A stretch of 64,000 nt of DNA from an uncultured Bacteroidales bacterium (GCA_949297215.1 CASFRV010000002.1:62001-126000); one strand, 5' to 3'. Shown: positions 29,229 through 37,560, counted from the stretch's first letter. The notes: generated by a model not told the origin, from the sequence alone. A program made the numbers and translations.

Positions 29229-29270
29229 CCGTCCGCACCTCTGCCCACGAAGCAGGAGAAGTGCGGACGG
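29229..29270. repeat. Inverted repeat in the gap before 29362
   Basis: CCGTCCGCAC (29229-29238) pairs with GTGCGGACGG (29261-29270), with further pairing inside (CTCTGC with GCAGGAG). There is no T-run, so it is either a weak terminator or an mRNA processing or stability hairpin. The rest of the 212-base gap (29150-29361) shows nothing else. Confidence 0.5.
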
Positions 29271-29361
29271 TTGCAAAGAGGCCGACACATAGAAAAGCTT
29301 TACCGGGCGAAGCCTGCGCCATGCGCCCGCTCACGACTCAATTAACATCACAACCGACCCA

Positions 29362-30213
29362 ATGAAAACAGCCATCAAGATTTTGCTCATCGTCCTGGCC
29401 CTCGCCGGGATTGGCTACGCCGTCTATTCCTTCTTCGACAAAGCCGAGAAAGGAGAGACGCCACCGCCGCCGCAAAGCGACTTTGAAAAAGAAATCCAGG
29501 CCGAGGCCGACCGCGGCATCAAGGACCGCGACTACGCCCGGGCCTCGGCCACGTTTGCCGAGCTGTGCGACCGCATCGACACCGAGGCCGCCGTCACGCT
29601 GGCCGACGGCAGCCGCAACCTTGCGCCCGACGAGGTGCGCCGGGCCCGCCAGATCGTCTTCTACGCCTACGTGCCCATCTTTACGGCGCACGCCGACGCC
29701 TGCTTCGCCCGCACGGCGTGGAGCGACGACGAGGTGGACGCCCTAGGCACGACGGCCGGCAGGTTGCAGGAGATGCAGGTGGCCGAGGCCGGCTCGCCCA
29801 CGACGAAAGACCTGGCCCGCATCCGCCAGACGGCTGCCGACTACCGCGCCGCCTGGCAGGCTGCCCGCAGCGGGGCCGGCTGCCGCAGCGTGGCCGCCGT
29901 GCGCTCGGTCATCAGCCGCGCCAACAGCTTCAAGCGCAAGCCGCTGAGCAACTGCACCGCCCTGGTGAACGCCTTGGGCGCCGTGCCCGCGCGGGCCAAG
30001 AACGGTCTGGCCACCTACGTGGCCTCGCGCTGCAACCGCGTGGCCTCGGGCTATGCCTCGTATGCCTCGTATGTCGATTTTTATGCCGCGCAGTCGCAAT
30101 GCCTCAACCTCATCGACGAGTATGAGAAAGCCTTCGGCGGCAACGCCGCGCTCACCTCGGCCCGGCGCCGCCTGCAAAACGCCGAAACGCTGGCCCTCGA
30201 CCAACTGCCCTAA
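29362..30213 (+). CDS. Membrane-anchored helical protein of cluster 1
   Basis: A 283-residue protein with one N-terminal membrane segment (IKILLIVLALAGIGYAVYSFF), a short proline run (TPPPPQ) and a mainly helical domain rich in Ala and Arg. There are four cysteines in the soluble part. No lipobox is seen, so it is probably an inner-membrane anchor with a periplasmic or cytoplasmic helical domain. I do not recognise it. It sits after a 212-base gap but in the same direction as the cluster. Confidence 0.65.
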   Translation: MKTAIKILLIVLALAGIGYAVYSFFDKAEKGETPPPPQSDFEKEIQAEADRGIKDRDYARASATFAELCDRIDTEAAVTLADGSRNLAPDEVRRARQIVFYAYVPIFTAHADACFARTAWSDDEVDALGTTAGRLQEMQVAEAGSPTTKDLARIRQTAADYRAAWQAARSGAGCRSVAAVRSVISRANSFKRKPLSNCTALVNALGAVPARAKNGLATYVASRCNRVASGYASYASYVDFYAAQSQCLNLIDEYEKAFGGNAALTSARRRLQNAETLALDQLP

Positions 30214-30228
30214 CCCCACATGCCACTC

Positions 30229-31086
30229 ATGAAACCCATCCGCATCATCGTGGCCGGCCTGCTCCTGTCGCTGCCGGCCACCGCACAGACCGAAGGCGAC
30301 ACCCCGGCACGCCCCGACAGCCTCGGCGACAGCCATGAGGCCGGCATGGCCGCCCTCGTCGAACAGCTGGGCGCGCAGAAAGCCACCATCGACCGGCAGG
30401 CTGCCGCCATCCGGGAGAAAGACGAAGCCATCGCACAGCTGCAGCAGAAGCTCGAAGTCCTGCGCGACAAGGTTGCACACCTACAGCTAAGGGACAAGGC
30501 GCTGGCTGCCGCAAACGACTCGGTGGAGCTCTTCGGCCGCGAGCTCGTCAAAGCGCAGCAACGGCTGCAAGAACAATCCGACAGCCTGAAAAGCCTCGTC
30601 GGGCTGCAAGCCGCCCTCGGCCGCCTCGACACGCTCGTCTATCGGCAGTGCCTGCTCTACCCGCTGGAACGTCCCTACGACGAACGCTTCGTCAGCGAGG
30701 CGCTCACCACGCTCGACCGCCTGCAAATCAAGCAGCGCGGCCTGTTCCAGAACGAATATGCCACCTACGCCCCGCTGCTGCGCGACTATAAGAAGCACAC
30801 CGCCGACGTGGCCAAGCTGTTGCAGGGCGTGGCCAGGCGTTTCGACAAACTGGGCTACAAGGTGGAGCCCAACATCGTCCGAACGGTGCGCGATCTGCTG
30901 AAAGCCTCGGCCTACTACCCCCTCTACCAAAAACGCAACCAGCCGCCCTACCGCTCCATCCCCTATCTCGACGGGGTGATCGACGAGCTGCAAGCCATGC
31001 TCGACGGCAAGGCCCCCCTCACGCGCGAATATTTCGGCCGGCTGATGGAACGCGTCGGCCTCCATCCCGAACAAGCAGCCCAATGA
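30229..31086 (+). CDS. Periplasmic coiled-coil protein of cluster 1
   Basis: A 285-residue protein. The ATG at 30229 gives a clean signal peptide (MKPIRIIVAGLLLSLPATAQ), better than the ATG at 30220. Residues about 40-125 form a coiled coil (IDRQAAAIREKDEAIAQLQQ and following). The C-terminal half is helical with VEPNIVRTVRDLLKASAYYPLY. No known family is recognised. The stop overlaps a further short frame (31083) by ATGA, so a coupled ninth gene once followed or still does. Confidence 0.7.
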   Translation: MKPIRIIVAGLLLSLPATAQTEGDTPARPDSLGDSHEAGMAALVEQLGAQKATIDRQAAAIREKDEAIAQLQQKLEVLRDKVAHLQLRDKALAAANDSVELFGRELVKAQQRLQEQSDSLKSLVGLQAALGRLDTLVYRQCLLYPLERPYDERFVSEALTTLDRLQIKQRGLFQNEYATYAPLLRDYKKHTADVAKLLQGVARRFDKLGYKVEPNIVRTVRDLLKASAYYPLYQKRNQPPYRSIPYLDGVIDELQAMLDGKAPLTREYFGRLMERVGLHPEQAAQ

Positions 31087-31253
31087 AACACGCCCTTCCC
31101 TTTCTGACCCTCATGCTGGCGGCTACCTCAGGGACCATGCCGGGCACCAACGCCACGAACGCCGAGGCCCACAACCCGAATAACGTCTCACACAGCCCGG
31201 ATGGCCCACGCAGGGAAAGAATGCCACAGCGGGCTGGCGCCCCGAGCGGGTGA
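31083..31253 (+). pseudogene. Truncated secreted-protein start that runs into a repeat
   Basis: The ATG overlaps the preceding stop (ATGA) and encodes MKHALPFLTLMLAATSGTM, a plausible signal peptide, but after about 30 residues the frame continues into the palindromic repeat block and stops at 31251. The 56-residue product is unlikely to be functional as it stands. I read it as the remnant of the last gene of cluster 1, cut off when the repeats arrived. Confidence 0.5.
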
Positions 31254-31985
31254 GACGCGATGAATCGCGTCTCTACGTGGACGCACGGCCATGCGGCGGG
31301 AGACCTGCCTTGGCCAAAGAATTATCGCAAGGCTGGCGTCCCCATAGGGGACGAACTTTCGATAACCGCGGGTGAGCCAAGGGCGAACCTGCGGACAGGA
31401 ACCGCAAAAGAATGAGGCCCCCCATGGGGTCCAACTTCGATTGTAGCGGGTAGGCCGCAGGCACACCCGCGGAGCAGCGAGGCTGCCGTCCGTCCAATGG
31501 CCAGCGCGGAGAAGCCGACACCCGCCTGCCGGCATCCCGCCGCCCGCACGACGTCGGCAGGAAGTTCGCCCCCCATGGGGTCGGAAGGGTGTGTGGTTCC
31601 TGTCCGCGGGTGGCTTCGCTCACCCGCGGTTATAGATGGTGCGCCCCCTATGGGGTCGACAACCTCGCTGTCAGCAAGCAGGCGGCCAGCCCGAATGGGA
31701 TGCCCGCTGCGTAGAAACGCAACGAATAACGTCTCTCACCACCCGGATGGCCATCACAGAGGAAAGAATGCCCCGGCGGGGCTGCGCCCCGAGCGGGTGA
31801 GACGCGATGAATCGCGTCTCTACGTGGACAACAGCTCCTGCGGCGGGATGCCTGCCGCAACCTGAAAGCACACCGCGGGGCAAGCGCCCCCAAAGGGGGC
31901 GAACTACTCTATAACCGCGGGTAAGCGAAGCGCGCCCGCGGAAAGGAATGCCATAAAGCTGCGGGCCCCAAGGGGGTCCAACACA
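31186..31985. repeat. Mosaic palindromic repeat block after cluster 1
   Basis: About 800 bases without a supportable gene. Two related units (about 31186-31400 and 31726-31940) each run through CCCGGATGGCC, a hairpin with arms GAGACGCGAT and ATCGCGTCTC, and a segment with a CCCCATAGGGG-like box and ATAACCGCGGGT. Further CCCCATGGGGTC boxes lie between them. Related pieces recur at 53446-54285 and 63440-63740. Confidence 0.75.
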
Positions 31986-31992
31986 GGCGAAG

Positions 31993-32140
31993 ATGCCCAA
32001 CTGCCCATTGTCAATTGCAACCTCATTGTCAATTGTCAATTATCAATTGCCAATTCTACAATCTCCGCCGTCGTTTTTAAAAACGACGTCTGCGTTCTTA
32101 CAAACTGCGGCTGGGATTATAAAAACGACATCGGCGCTAC
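31993..32140 (+). repeat. Two-part repeat, copy 2 (right flank of cluster 1)
   Basis: Part one (31993-32058) consists of CAATTGTCAATT-like units starting from CTGCCCATTGTCAATTG; part two (32066-32139) has GTCGTTTTTAAAAACGAC and two related units. It has the same order and orientation as 15335-15483 and ends 20 bases before the HU gene promoter. Confidence 0.75.
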
Positions 32141-32160
32141 AAATATCCGCCGGCGATGCT

Positions 32161-32168
32161 TATCTTTG
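32161..32168 (+). promoter_or_regulatory. -7 box TATCTTTG of the HU-family gene
   Basis: A perfect TAnnTTTG match 62 bases before the ATG at 32230, just past the end of the two-part repeat. Confidence 0.6.
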
Positions 32169-32229
32169 CAGCGGGGGCGCGGGCCTGAGCCGCGCGGCCC
32201 CCTGACGGAACCATCCATAACCATACGAC

Positions 32230-32880
32230 ATGGCACGATATAAAATGCAGGAAATGCCCGACCTGAACCAGACGGGCGAGCGGCGGAGCTATCCGCGCCT
32301 CATCCTGGACGGACAGACCACCACCGAGGAGCTGGCCGAGGCCATCGCGGCGGCCACTACCTTTGGGGCCGGCGAGGTGAAAGGCCTGCTCGGCGCGCTG
32401 GCCGAGCGGCTGGCCGTGGAGATGCGCCGCGGCAAGTCGGTGAAGATCGACGGCATCGGCACGTTTACGGCCGCGCTGAGCCTGCGCGAGGGCTTCGAGC
32501 CCGAAACGCCCGAGGCTGCCGTGCGCCGCAACGCCCGCAGCATCGGCGTGAAGGGCATCAGTTTCCGCCCCGACAAGGCGCTGGTGAGCGCCACGGGGCA
32601 GGGTCTCTCGCTGGAACGCGTGAGCGGCAAGCCGCGCGCCTCGTCGGCCCGCTACACGCCCGGGGAGCGCGCCGCCATGGCCTTGGCCTTTCTGGACGAA
32701 CGGCCCGTGCTGCGCGTGGCCGACTACTGCCGCCTGACGGGCCTGCTGCCCACCCGGGCCCGCGAGGAGCTGCGCCGCTTGGCTGCCGACCCGCAGAGCG
32801 GCCTGGCGGCCGACGGAGCGGGCCCGCACCGCGTGTACGTGAAGCGGCGGGCCACGGGCGGCGGCGAGGGGCGCCCGTGA
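32230..32880 (+). CDS. HU-family DNA-binding protein with C-terminal winged-helix-like extension
   Basis: A 216-residue nucleoid-associated protein. The N-terminal 125 residues match the Bacteroidetes HU variant: TTEELAEAIAAATTFGAGEVKGLLGALAERL, then GKSVKIDGIGTFTAALSLREGFE. The C-terminal part (about 145-205) has a helix-turn-helix look (VLRVADYCRLTGLLPTRAREELRRLAAD) and ends basic. HU domains fused to winged-helix or Ig-like domains are common in this phylum. It has its own promoter and is independent of cluster 1. Confidence 0.85.
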   Translation: MARYKMQEMPDLNQTGERRSYPRLILDGQTTTEELAEAIAAATTFGAGEVKGLLGALAERLAVEMRRGKSVKIDGIGTFTAALSLREGFEPETPEAAVRRNARSIGVKGISFRPDKALVSATGQGLSLERVSGKPRASSARYTPGERAAMALAFLDERPVLRVADYCRLTGLLPTRAREELRRLAADPQSGLAADGAGPHRVYVKRRATGGGEGRP

Positions 32881-32930
32881 CGGCGGGGCGCATTCCGCCC
32901 GAAATGTTCGCCCATGACGGCGGTTTTTTG

Positions 32931-32938
32931 TAAGTTTG
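32931..32938 (+). promoter_or_regulatory. -7 box TAAGTTTG of glyS
   Basis: A TAnnTTTG match 39 bases before the glyS ATG at 32977. It excludes the in-frame upstream ATG at 32914 as the start, because that codon lies before the promoter. Confidence 0.65.
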
Positions 32939-32976
32939 CACCCACAAATCAGCATCAAGCAACAGCGATAATACAC

Positions 32977-34518
32977 ATGGCACAAGAAGACGCATTCAAG
33001 AAAATCGTATCCCACTGCAAGGAATATGGCTTCGTATTCCCGTCGAGCGATATCTACGACGGACTGGGCGCCGTCTACGACTACGGTCAGAACGGCGTGG
33101 AGCTGAAAAACAACATCAAGCAGTATTGGTGGCAGAGCATGGTGCTGCTCCACGAAAACATCGTGGGCATCGACAGCGCCATCTTCATGCATCCCACCGT
33201 GTGGAAGGCCTCGGGCCACGTCGACGCCTTCAACGATCCGCTCATCGACAACCGCGACAGCAAGAAGCGCTACCGCGCCGACGTGCTCATCGAGGACCAG
33301 ATAGCCAAATACGACGAGAAGATCGACAAAGAGGTGGCCAAGGCCGCCAAGCGCTTCGGCGAGGCGTTCGATGAGGCCAAGTTCCGCGCGACGAACCCGC
33401 GCGTCCTCGAACACACGGCCCGGCGCGACGCCCTGCACAAGCGGTACAGCGACGCCATGAACGCCATGGACCTGGACGGGCTCAAGCAGATCATCCTGGA
33501 CGAGGGCATCGTGTGCCCCATCAGCGGCACGCGCAACTGGACCGACGTACGCCAGTTCAACCTCATGTTTAAGACCGAGGTGGGCTCCACGGCCGACGGC
33601 GCCTCCACCATCTATCTGCGCCCCGAGACGGCGCAGGGCATCTTTGTGAACTATCTGAACGTGCAGAAGACGGGACGCATGAAGCTCCCCTTCGGCATTG
33701 CCCAGATAGGCAAGGCCTTCCGCAACGAAATCGTGGCGCGGCAGTTCATCTTCCGCATGCGCGAGTTCGAGCAGATGGAGATGCAGTTCTTCGTAAAGCC
33801 CGGCACCGAGATGGAGTGGTTCCGCCGGTGGAAGGAAACGCGCATGAAATGGCACCAGGCCCTGGGCTTCGGCGAGGAAAACTACCGCTTCCACGACCAC
33901 GAGAAGCTGGCCCACTATGCCAACGCCGCCTGCGACATCGAGTTCAGGATGCCCTTCGGCTTCAAGGAGGTGGAAGGCATCCACAGCCGCACCGACTTTG
34001 ACCTCAAGCAGCACGAGAAGTTCTCGGGCAAGAGCATCAAATATTTCGACCCCGAAACAAACGAGAGCTACACGCCCTACGACATCGAGACGTCCATAGG
34101 CGTAGACCGCATGTTCCTCTCCGTCATGTGCCACAGCTACTGCGAAGAGCAGCTCCCCGGCGGCGACACGCGCGTCGTGCTGAAGCTGCCCGCCGCCCTG
34201 GCCCCCACCAAGCTGGCCGTCCTGCCCCTGGTGAAAAAAGACGGCCTGCCCGAGCAGGCACGGGCCATCATGAACGACCTGCGCTTCCACTTCAACTGCA
34301 AATACGACGAGAAAGACTCCATCGGCAAGCGCTACCGCCGACAGGACGCCGTGGGCACGCCCTACTGCATCACCGTCGACCACGAAACGGCCACCGACGG
34401 CTGCGTCACCCTGCGCGACCGCGACACCATGCAGCAGGAGCGCGTGCCCGTGGCCAAGCTGCGCGAGCTGCTCGAAGACAAGGTGAGCATCACCTCGCTG
34501 CTGAAAAAACTCTGCTGA
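32977..34518 (+). CDS. glyS: Glycyl-tRNA synthetase (single-chain type)
   Basis: Class II synthetase charging tRNA-Gly; the eukaryote/Bacteroidetes-type alpha2 enzyme of 513 residues. Visible motifs are FVFPSSDIYDGLGAVYDYGQNG at the N-terminus, motif 2 region FGIAQIGKAFRNEIVARQFIFRMREFEQMEMQ shortened here to its core FRNEI and RMREFEQ, and motif 3-like IGVDRMFLSVM. The C-terminal anticodon-binding domain starts near LAPTKLAVLPLVKKDGL. The start MAQEDAFKKIV is chosen because the promoter lies between it and the upstream ATG. Confidence 0.96.
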   Translation: MAQEDAFKKIVSHCKEYGFVFPSSDIYDGLGAVYDYGQNGVELKNNIKQYWWQSMVLLHENIVGIDSAIFMHPTVWKASGHVDAFNDPLIDNRDSKKRYRADVLIEDQIAKYDEKIDKEVAKAAKRFGEAFDEAKFRATNPRVLEHTARRDALHKRYSDAMNAMDLDGLKQIILDEGIVCPISGTRNWTDVRQFNLMFKTEVGSTADGASTIYLRPETAQGIFVNYLNVQKTGRMKLPFGIAQIGKAFRNEIVARQFIFRMREFEQMEMQFFVKPGTEMEWFRRWKETRMKWHQALGFGEENYRFHDHEKLAHYANAACDIEFRMPFGFKEVEGIHSRTDFDLKQHEKFSGKSIKYFDPETNESYTPYDIETSIGVDRMFLSVMCHSYCEEQLPGGDTRVVLKLPAALAPTKLAVLPLVKKDGLPEQARAIMNDLRFHFNCKYDEKDSIGKRYRRQDAVGTPYCITVDHETATDGCVTLRDRDTMQQERVPVAKLRELLEDKVSITSLLKKLC

Positions 34519-34564
34519 GCCGCCACCGCGGACCGGCGCCACTCCTCTCCCTAAAACTCCGACG

Positions 34565-35236
34565 ATGAAACAATCACTGCTCACCCTCTGCCTGCTCCTC
34601 GGCCTTGCGGCAGGCTTCGCCTCGTGCGAGGAAGACACGGGCCTCGTCGACGAACACGCCAACTGGCGCGCACGCAACGAAGCCGCCTTTGCCGACACCC
34701 TTGCCAAGGCCCGCACCGCCATAGCCGAGGCCCGCGCCGTCCACGGCGACGACTGGGAGGCCCACTGCCCCTGGCGCCTGCTGCGCACCTACGCCCTGCC
34801 CGACGGCGCCGCCGCCGAGAGCACCGACACCGTCTGCGTCTACGTTGTGAACCGCGGCACGGGCAGCGGTTCGCCCCTCTACACCGACTCGGTGCGCGTC
34901 AACTATCTGCTGCGCGAGCTGCCCACCGTCAGCTACCCCGAAGGCCGCATCCACGACCACTCGGGCTACAGCGAACGGCCCGACGACATCTTCTCGCCCC
35001 AGCTGGGCGTGCCCGCCACGCTGCTTGTGAGCAACACCGTCGAAGGCTTCACCACGGCCGTCATGCACATGCACATCGGCGACCGCTGGCGCGTCTACGT
35101 GCCCTGGCAGCTCGGCTACGGCGACAGCGACGCACAGCAGCTGCCCGCCTACTCGCTCCTGCGCTTCGAGATCGAGCTGAAAGCCTACTACCGCGCAGGC
35201 ATCGTGCCCGACCCGTGGCTCACGCAAAAGAAATAA
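34565..35236 (+). CDS. FKBP-type peptidyl-prolyl isomerase lipoprotein
   Basis: A 223-residue lipoprotein: lipobox ending at C21 (GFASCEED). It probably sits in the outer or inner membrane facing the periplasm and assists folding. The C-terminal half is an FKBP domain: VRVNYLLRELP, the EGFTTAVMHMHIGDRWRVYVPWQLGYGD core (WQLGYGD) and YSLLRFEIELK. It follows glyS by 46 bases, a common arrangement in Bacteroidales. Confidence 0.88.
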   Translation: MKQSLLTLCLLLGLAAGFASCEEDTGLVDEHANWRARNEAAFADTLAKARTAIAEARAVHGDDWEAHCPWRLLRTYALPDGAAAESTDTVCVYVVNRGTGSGSPLYTDSVRVNYLLRELPTVSYPEGRIHDHSGYSERPDDIFSPQLGVPATLLVSNTVEGFTTAVMHMHIGDRWRVYVPWQLGYGDSDAQQLPAYSLLRFEIELKAYYRAGIVPDPWLTQKK

Positions 35237-35295
35237 GCCCCCGCCGCCCGCCCGGCGGCCCCGGCAACCCCTCACGGCGCCCGCAGCGCCGCCCC

Positions 35296-35334
35296 GCCCG
35301 GCCGGCTCCCCCCAGGAGCCGGCCGGGCTGCTTT
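35296..35334 (+). terminator. Terminator after the FKBP gene
   Basis: GCCCGGCCGGCTCC (35296-35309) pairs with GGAGCCGGCCGGGC (35315-35328) around a CCCCA loop and is followed by TGCTTTT. It closes the glyS-FKBP unit. Confidence 0.8.
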
Positions 35335-35408
35335 TCGGGAAGGGGAGAGAGCGCACAGGAAAGCAAAATAATACAACCGCAAGCCTTGGCCATACGCCTT
35401 CCTTTCCG

Positions 35409-35416
35409 TAAATTTG
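35409..35416 (+). promoter_or_regulatory. -7 box TAAATTTG upstream of the candidate RNA
   Basis: A TAnnTTTG match with no open reading frame starting nearby. It is correctly placed to drive the structured region from about 35424. Confidence 0.6.
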
Positions 35417-35423
35417 CAAACCC

Positions 35424-35636
35424 TTTCGTCGGCCCCGCGCCGACTGAGGCACGACATACGAAAAGAAGCAATAGCCTTCACTTTTTGGTCCCCTGAAATC
35501 GCCAAAAGAAGAGACCACCAAAAAAGTAAAGCCTGTTGCCCGCGCTTAGGCGTGGGCTTTACTTTGTTTAATAGGGTGGTCTGGGTGTTTGGCGATACCT
35601 GAGGGACTTATTAAATGAGGGAGTCCACGCTTTTTT
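35424..35636 (+). ncRNA. Candidate structured non-coding RNA (possibly 6S-like)
   Basis: No gene fits here, but the region folds as nested arms: GTCCC/GGGAC, ATCGCCAAA/TTTGGCGAT, AGACCACC/GGTGGTCT, AAAGTAAAGCC/GGCTTTACTTT and GCCCGCGC/GCGTGGGC around a TTA loop, spanning about 35489-35610. A smaller GTCGG/CCGAC hairpin precedes it. It begins after a -7 box and ends near a GGACT/AGTCC stem followed by TTTTTT (35630-35636). The length of about 190-210 bases and the single long interrupted stem would suit 6S RNA, but that is inference; a palindromic mobile element is the alternative. Confidence 0.5.
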
Positions 35637-35790
35637 CATACCTGCACTCCAACAAGCTGCGCCCCGCGGAAGCCGAGACGGTCACCTCGAAAATCGCCAA
35701 CCCAAGGAACGCCACCCGCCCGCGGCCGATGCCCCGGCGCAGCCTCCCACCCAATGCCGCCCGGGGGCTCACGGCACAAACCGAAGCGCC
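35637..35790. other. Spacer between candidate RNA and HTH gene
   Basis: About 150 GC-rich bases after the T-run of the candidate RNA. Overlapping short frames exist but none looks like a protein. I see no clear promoter for the HTH gene here. Confidence 0.5.
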
Positions 35791-36045
35791 ATGGAGCCCA
35801 TCGGACACCTCATCCGCCGCAAGCTCGACGAGCAGGGGCGGAGCGTCAAAGAGTTTGCCGAAGCCATCGGCTTCCGCCGGTCAAACGTCTACCGCATCTT
35901 CAACCAGCAAAGCATCGATACGGAGCTTTTGCTGGCCATTTCTGTCTACCTCCACTACGACTTTTTCAGCCTCTACGCCCGGCGCTACCGCGAAGCAGCC
36001 GGCCCCTGTCTCAAAGACGAGACGCGTCTCACAAACGAGACGTAA
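35791..36045 (+). CDS. Small HTH (XRE-type) transcriptional regulator
   Basis: An 84-residue cytoplasmic protein whose residues 4-60 form an XRE-like helix-turn-helix: HLIRRKLDEQGRSVKEFAEAIG, then FRRSNVYRIFNQQSID. It lies 196 bases before cluster 2 in the same direction. Regulators of this size often control the operon beside them, so it is the natural candidate for regulating cluster 2. The operator is not identified. Confidence 0.8.
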   Translation: MEPIGHLIRRKLDEQGRSVKEFAEAIGFRRSNVYRIFNQQSIDTELLLAISVYLHYDFFSLYARRYREAAGPCLKDETRLTNET

Positions 36046-36073
36046 ATTGTAAAAATTCCGAAAGGGAAAAACA

Positions 36074-36081
36074 TAATTTTG
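36074..36081 (+). promoter_or_regulatory. -7 box TAATTTTG of cluster 2
   Basis: A TAnnTTTG match in a locally AT-rich stretch about 160 bases before the first gene of cluster 2 and just after the HTH gene. The cluster downstream has gaps of 3-54 bases up to 48849 and could be read from this one promoter. Confidence 0.55.
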
Positions 36082-36241
36082 TCTTGGCAATTTTAACCAA
36101 GACCGCCTGCGATTTGGAACAAAACGTCCTAAAAAACGGACAAGACGCACATATCCCGGCATAAGAGGCCCAAAAAGCCCACCGAACGGCCCAAGGCCGG
36201 CGCCGGGCCATACCGCTGAAAAACGAATGACACCTATCTAT

Positions 36242-37549
36242 ATGAAACGACATCTGCACAAACACCTGCCGAGCCTGCTCTTTCTGGCAGGGACTCTGTT
36301 GCTGGCCGCATGCGGCGGCCAAGCGCCGTGCGACGGCAGCTGCGCCCGGCTGAACCCCGCACCCGAGGAAACCTCCGTGGCCTGCAAAAAGCTGAAAGTC
36401 TACCTGGAAAACTCGCTCAGCATGGACGGCTACCTGAAAGGGTTCACGGAGTTTAACACCCATCTGCAAAACATCACGTTCGCTGCCGAGCGCGCCACCG
36501 AAGCCGGCAGCACCGAACTGTTCTACCGCAACAGCCTCGTTCGTCCCTTCAAGGGAAACATCAAGGATTTTGTGAAAAACGCCACCAACGCCGACCTGTT
36601 TCCCAAAGGCAGCCTCGGAACGACGAACACAGAGGAAATCATGAGAGACGTCATCGCCGGGACAAAGGCCGGCGAAGTGACGGTGTTTTTCTCCGACTGC
36701 GTCTATTCGCCCTCGGAAACCGACGAAACGGCCGTCAACAGCCTCGCTCTGCTGCGCGGCGCCATGCAGCGCGCCATTGGCGACAAGCTCAAGACCGACC
36801 CCACGTTCAGCGTGCTGCTCTACCGCTTCACCTCCACGTTTAACGGGAAATATTGGGACATCAACGACGACAGCGTATCCCTCAGCGGGAAAGAACGCCC
36901 CTACTTCGTCTGGATGTTCGGCCGGCGTGAGCACCTGGCCAAAATCTACCGGGCCATGGCCGAAGAATACGGAGGGGAAAAAGACAACAAGGCTCCACTG
37001 CAATGCTATGCCGCCTTTGCCACGGTGCCCGTGCGGGCTGAGATCGGGACGGGAGAGACCTACGAACTGTGCGACTCATCCCGGTGGCACATCGCAGCTG
37101 TCGACAACCCCGAACAGCTGAGCTTTTCTCTCCGGGCCGACCTGGCCTCGCTGCCCGTGAGCCCCAACATGCTGCTCGACACCGCCTCTTACAACGTTGA
37201 GCCCTCTTACGACGCTACCCAAGGGCCACACCTCAAACTGACACGCATTGAACCCATAAGAACGGCCGACGGGAAAAAACAATCACTCTCTCACAAGTTT
37301 TATGTCACAATAGGCGAATACAACGGTAAGAAAAAGATACCATCCCCTTCACGCGTCACCCTCACACTGCGGCGCCCGCCCCTGCCGGGATGGGTCGAAA
37401 AATACAACGACCCGGCAGGTAAAGACATCCGTTCGGGCCATCCCGCGGGACGCACAGACCGCACGTTCGGCCTGCTGCCCCTCGTGGAGGGCGTACAAGG
37501 CGCCTATGGCGAAACACCCTACGTAAACATTCAATTACAAATCCTTTAA
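36242..37549 (+). CDS. vWA-like lipoprotein, first gene of cluster 2
   Basis: A 435-residue lipoprotein; the ATG at 36242 gives a good signal with lipobox at C24 (LLLAAC). The mature part starts with a strand and a MIDAS-like motif E56-NSLSM (VYLENSLSMDGY) where the usual D-x-S-x-S has Glu in place of the first Asp, and it has VTVFFSD152 in a later strand position. This suggests a von Willebrand A fold, with metal binding uncertain. The C-terminal 150 residues are beta-rich. It probably sits in the periplasm as an adhesion or scaffolding component. Confidence 0.65.
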   Translation: MKRHLHKHLPSLLFLAGTLLLAACGGQAPCDGSCARLNPAPEETSVACKKLKVYLENSLSMDGYLKGFTEFNTHLQNITFAAERATEAGSTELFYRNSLVRPFKGNIKDFVKNATNADLFPKGSLGTTNTEEIMRDVIAGTKAGEVTVFFSDCVYSPSETDETAVNSLALLRGAMQRAIGDKLKTDPTFSVLLYRFTSTFNGKYWDINDDSVSLSGKERPYFVWMFGRREHLAKIYRAMAEEYGGEKDNKAPLQCYAAFATVPVRAEIGTGETYELCDSSRWHIAAVDNPEQLSFSLRADLASLPVSPNMLLDTASYNVEPSYDATQGPHLKLTRIEPIRTADGKKQSLSHKFYVTIGEYNGKKKIPSPSRVTLTLRRPPLPGWVEKYNDPAGKDIRSGHPAGRTDRTFGLLPLVEGVQGAYGETPYVNIQLQIL

Positions 37550-37560
37550 CTCACAACATC

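Noticed and set aside
31186..31985. Several 80-120 residue frames in the spacer after cluster 1
   Set aside because: They are translations of palindromic repeats, present on both strands, with no protein-like composition.
35611..36052. Frame of 145 residues overlapping the HTH gene
   Set aside because: Ser/Arg/Pro-rich shadow of the HTH gene in another frame; the HTH frame has clear motif support.
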